In this document: in pieces, positions 38,674 to 41,301 of the stretch
Numbering within the stretch: position 1 is the stretch's first letter
Layout: each line of letters opens with the position of its first letter
Assembly (NCBI GenBank): GCA_027448865.1
Contig: DAIDMR010000230.1
Location: 1-41,301, forward strand
Length of the DNA stretch: 41,301 nt
Source: Vampirovibrio sp.
GTDB lineage: Bacteria > Cyanobacteriota > Vampirovibrionia > Vampirovibrionales > Vampirovibrionaceae
Direction: 5' to 3'
Position numbers and translations under genes: made by a program
The notes under the pieces: generated by a model
What the model was told of the DNA's origin: nothing
Database searches by the model: none
What the model saw: the letters and a program-made list of their open reading frames with translations, nothing else

Positions 38674-39213
38674 TTACTGCCCAATGATCAAATCGCCCTG
38701 AGATTCCTTCAGATATTCCGCAGGCTTGGCATTTTGGGCCAATTTTTGACGAAGGGCTTTATTGAACGCCGAGGCCTGCTTAAGGCCGCCCTCGGTAAAA
38801 GCATCGGCCAGCTTCTGAAGCGTCTCTTTTTCTGGCGGCACGTTCAAGGCCTGATGAAGTTCAAAGTAGGAGAAAACACAATCCATCAGGTTTAAGACGT
38901 GCTTTGTCATTTTGGCCTGATCGCTTTCGGATAATATATAGACGTGGTTGACCGCCTTGTGGGTGGCGGGATTTTTATCATAATTGCGCCGTTTTTTCTG
39001 AGACTGGTGCAGTCCGAGTATTTTTTCGCTCCCTAAAGATTTGAGGTTGCTCATTAACTGGGAAACCTTATATTCTTTTTCCGCGATTTTGACCACACAG
39101 TCGCCAATAATTGTCTGGACATCATTTGGCAATGAGCCTAAAAAATGGATCGCCTTGGCCATCTCCGGCTTTTTGTCGTGCCAACGCGCCTGCTTCTTAC
39201 TCATATCAATCAT
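38674..39213 (-). CDS. lineage-specific helical protein (paralogue of the 2398-3030 product)
   Basis: A 179-residue soluble, basic protein. It shares with the product of 2398-3030 the segments NLKSLG-x-EK-x-L, RR-x-YD-x2-P and KA-x-N-x2-x-IL-x3-DQ. The family is not recognised. The C-terminal 50 residues (LQKLADAFTEGGLKQASAFN) also resemble the other copy (YVQGGLHEAQ). ATG 39213 follows GGGAG closely (four bases); ATG 39204 is an alternative. Convergent with the flippase gene. Having two copies 36 kb apart suggests a family expanded in this lineage. Confidence 0.6.
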   Translation of the reverse strand: MIDMSKKQARWHDKKPEMAKAIHFLGSLPNDVQTIIGDCVVKIAEKEYKVSQLMSNLKSLGSEKILGLHQSQKKRRNYDKNPATHKAVNHVYILSESDQAKMTKHVLNLMDCVFSYFELHQALNVPPEKETLQKLADAFTEGGLKQASAFNKALRQKLAQNAKPAEYLKESQGDLIIGQ

Positions 39214-39274
39214 CACGCTCCCAACGATAATCCCAAAGCCCCAGCATAACACTCCCCGGGCTTTTGGAAATCCT

Positions 39275-39300
39275 CTATCGGAAGGAGTCCAATCCGATAG
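39275..39300. promoter_or_regulatory. 8-bp perfect inverted repeat upstream of the paralogue gene
   Basis: CTATCGGA and TCCGATAG around ten bases, about 60 bases upstream of the start at 39213. A possible operator or leader hairpin. Confidence 0.35.
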
Positions 39301-39353
39301 CAGAATCGGGTTGGCAGGATCTGAGCTATCGTTGCGTTCTCATTCAAGATTTT

Positions 39354-39372
39354 GGTGAGTCTGCCCTCACCC
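39354..39372 (-). terminator. weak hairpin after the beta-helix gene
   Basis: GGTGAG and CTCACC pair around a short loop. A modest T/A-rich stretch follows on the minus strand. It lies about 40 bases beyond the stop at 39411. Confidence 0.4.
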
Positions 39373-39410
39373 AGATTTTTAAAAAGTGCTAAGGTGCTCC
39401 TGGCTAAAAA

Positions 39411-40416
39411 TTAGCGCAACTTTTTTTCGACAAAGCCGTTAACGACTTTCCCTAGAAACTGACTACCGGGGTAGACCACGATTTTCCCGTAGCCACTGTC
39501 AAACTGTACTTGTCCACTGACCGTACTGCCATTGCGAAGTTCCAGCACATTCACAACCGGTTTGTTTTCTGCTTTCTTTTTACTGTTGCCGGTAGCGGCT
39601 TTATGAGATGAGGAGACCACCGAGGGATCCCAGCCTGGGCCATAAACCGTCGGAGCTTCCGGGTTGGCGGCCTGGTAGGCCTGATAACTGGCTGGGCCTT
39701 CCCCGGAGACTTTGCGGCCATTGACATAGATGCTTTGCTCCGGGGTAATCACTGTGGTCTGGTTCATGGCACCTTTGACGGTAAAGCCATTGATGGCGGA
39801 AAGGCCGGTGGAACCTACCCGCACGGTGGCCGTATTGTTACCGCCGATGACGATACCTGAGCCCATAGTTTGATTACTCTCTGAAAAGAGGATGTCTGTG
39901 GCCTTACTATTGTCCAGCGTCGCCAAATGCCCCCCCCAACGCAATCAGACCGCTGACTTCCGAATGTTCAAGGGCCACTTCATTTCCAGCGCTAACACGC
40001 TGGTATACGCTGGCATCGTGGAGGATAACGTTGTGCCCGGCAGCAATGCTCTGATTCACTGTGCTGTGCGTAATTTCAGCGTCATGACCGGCGGCGATGT
40101 TCTGGACTTTGGAGCATTCATTGAGCGCGATACTTTTTCCCGCCGAAATATTACCGCCAATGGCGCAGTTGTTGCAGGTAATATTGCGCCCTGCGGCCAA
40201 TTTGCCCTCCACCTGGACAGCACTCAGCATTAAGTCTCGCCCCACAGAGGCTGAGCTTATGGACTGGGTTACCAGTTGCAGATCAGTGGCGCTGGCATAG
40301 TGGCTGCTTCTGGCCTCTGAGAAAGGCACGCACACACACGAGATGGCAAGGACGAACAGCAGGGGGAGCATGAGGCCGGAAACTTTATTGCGCATCTGTT
40401 TATTCATCACGGGCAT
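39411..40416 (-). CDS. secreted beta-helix (bactofilin-like) surface protein, frameshifted at a G8 tract
   Basis: AGGAGA precedes ATG 40416. A signal peptide (LMLPLLFVLAISCVCVPFSEA) leads into repeated units with AG-R/H/N followed by V/I strands (AAGRNITCNNCAIGGN, AAGHDAEITHSTVNQS, AAGHNVILHDASVYQR, SAGNEVALEHSEVSG), a right-handed parallel beta-helix pattern. At 39930-39937 (eight G on this strand) the frame shifts. Dropping one G joins it to ...GGHLATLDNS... and gives 334 residues ending VNGFVEKKLR. The second half has another polymer-like stretch (NGSTVSGQVQFDSGYGKIVV). Either an assembly indel or a phase-variable OFF state. Confidence 0.65.
39930..39937 (-). repeat. G8 tract at the frameshift of the beta-helix gene
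   Basis: Eight C on the plus strand. Seven would restore a single open frame across the surface protein gene. Confidence 0.88.
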
Positions 40417-40593
40417 AATGTTCTCCTGGTGTGTTGGCTTGCAAGCGAAGCTCAAAGCGAGTGTGCCTGAGTTTTGTTTCAAGCTAACACAACCAACCGG
40501 ATTTTGCACCGCCACACCGTGTTGTCTTGCACACATCAACATCATGGCGCGCTCGATCCTCGATCATCCATACACGCCATGGACGCGCCCGAT

Positions 40594-41301
40594 TCAAAGC
40601 GGCAGATTTTCCCAGTGCATGGGATTGGGTGATTGTGGCGACGGGCTATTCCGGGTTGGGGCTTCTTGCCAGTTATGTTCCCGGCTCAGCTGTTCGGACT
40701 CTTTCAGCCACTGTGTCACCTGGGCGTCTGTGCATTGGGGAAAACGCTCATACCACGCGCTGACCGCATCAAAACTCTCGGGCTTTTCCAGACAAACGAG
40801 ATCATCCACTTCGTAACGGAGCTGGCTTAACAGGGGGCGGGTTCCAACCGGAACCGCCAGCACTACCTTGGCAGGGCCCAGGGCCTTAAGCGCCTTCAGG
40901 GCCGCCCGAGCCGTGGCGCCCGTGGCCAGGCCATCATCCACAATGATGGCGGTTTTCCCGTTGAGATTGGGGAATGGGCGGTTGCCCCGGTATTGGCGCA
41001 GTCGGCGGTTTAACTCGGTTCTGGCTTGCTCAATTCTTGGCTGAAGCGCATGGGGCTGTAGTCCCAGCATGACCAGAACGTCCCGGTTCAGAATCAGGAC
41101 ATCCTCAGGGCCAACCGCCCCTGCGGCCAGTTCCTCATGACCCGGCGCGCCGATTTTTCGAACCACCAGCACATCCAGTGGTTTTCGCAGCCGACGGGCC
41201 ACTTCAATGGCCACCTCGGCCCCTCCTCGGGGCAGGGCAAGAATCAGGCAGTTTTCCCGCTCATAGGGCAGTAACGCCTCTGCCAATTGACGTCCGGCAT
41301 C
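40594..41301 (-). CDS. phosphoribosyltransferase-family protein (5' end outside the window)
   Basis: A 235-residue fragment whose frame is still open at the window edge (DAGRQLAEAL is readable). ILALPRGGAEVAIEVA and DVLVVRKIGAPGHEELAAGAV are typical of the stand-alone PRTase family often linked to erythromycin-esterase or dienelactone hydrolase-like genes. The PRPP-binding loop is VDDGLATGATARAALKAL. The end (AWYERFPQCTDAQVTQWL) is also family-typical, with a short polar extension. The substrate is unknown; members may phosphoribosylate or hydrolyse nucleotides. It lies about 180 bases upstream of the beta-helix gene on the same strand. Confidence 0.88.
   Translation of the reverse strand, partial: DAGRQLAEALLPYERENCLILALPRGGAEVAIEVARRLRKPLDVLVVRKIGAPGHEELAAGAVGPEDVLILNRDVLVMLGLQPHALQPRIEQARTELNRRLRQYRGNRPFPNLNGKTAIIVDDGLATGATARAALKALKALGPAKVVLAVPVGTRPLLSQLRYEVDDLVCLEKPESFDAVSAWYERFPQCTDAQVTQWLKESEQLSREHNWQEAPTRNSPSPQSPNPMHWENLPL

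Noticed and set aside
1-41301. CRISPR arrays, rRNA genes or known transposases
   Set aside because: No regularly spaced direct repeats, rRNA segments or DDE/serine transposase motifs were found on either strand.

Overview
The window is about 41 kb of bacterial chromosome, mid-GC, from a Gram-negative-type cell. The evidence is a Wza-like export protein, a lipoprotein signal, an exosortase and a class II aldolase. The C-terminal half of a flagellin-glycosylation-type protein (DUF115/Maf) at the left edge suggests a motile organism. I cannot name the genus. A non-photosynthetic cyanobacterial (Vampirovibrio-like) or proteobacterial host would fit, but that is only a guess.

Layout. (1) 1-5362, chromosome: a DUF115/Maf C-terminus broken at a G9 tract, two small proteins, a TauE/SafE permease, a lineage-specific protein, fructose-bisphosphate aldolase, a 32-residue zinc-ribbon peptide, and an 88-residue unknown gene. 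The 88-residue gene lies between two copies of a long-hairpin element whose closing helix is kept by compensatory changes. (2) 5365-23357, an integrated element of about 17.9 kb in tRNA-Val(CAC), bounded by a perfect 70-bp repeat of nearly the whole tRNA. It carries an Xis-like/Int fusion, MqsRA and a HigBA-type toxin pair. A long leftward early operon follows: RHH regulator, a chain of tiny genes, a PD-(D/E)XK nuclease, a replication initiator with internal iteron-like repeats, and a DnaB helicase. A hairpin-rich non-coding block, a HTH regulator, a repressor and a 1450-residue tail tape-measure protein complete it. There is no terminase large subunit, portal, capsid or other tail gene, so it looks like a phage satellite or phage-plasmid rather than an autonomous prophage. 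(3) 23361-26981, chromosome: a variant tryptophan 2,3-dioxygenase, a TPR lipoprotein, a TPMT-type methyltransferase and two small membrane proteins. (4) 27019-38635, an exopolysaccharide locus: an exosortase-EpsI fusion, a divergent tiny substrate-like protein, then a Wzz-like protein, Wza-like protein, Wzy-like polymerase, GT4 transferase, NAD-dependent epimerase, initiating sugar transferase and Wzx/MurJ-like flippase. Together these form a nearly complete Wzx/Wzy route. (5) 38674-41301: a paralogue of the 2398 gene, a secreted beta-helix protein broken at a G8 tract, and a phosphoribosyltransferase cut by the window edge.

Most striking points. The integrase gene has no usable start codon in the integrated state. 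Its Shine-Dalgarno site and ATG lie at the opposite end of the element (23254-23269), in frame through the 70-bp att core, so excision would rebuild a 424-residue integrase and integration would cut it off from its start. Other points are the covarying hairpin family, the lone tape-measure gene, DNA-level 22-bp repeats inside the initiator gene, a non-PEP exosortase substrate beside its presumed exosortase, and long G tracts in three surface-glycan genes, two of them out of frame by one G.
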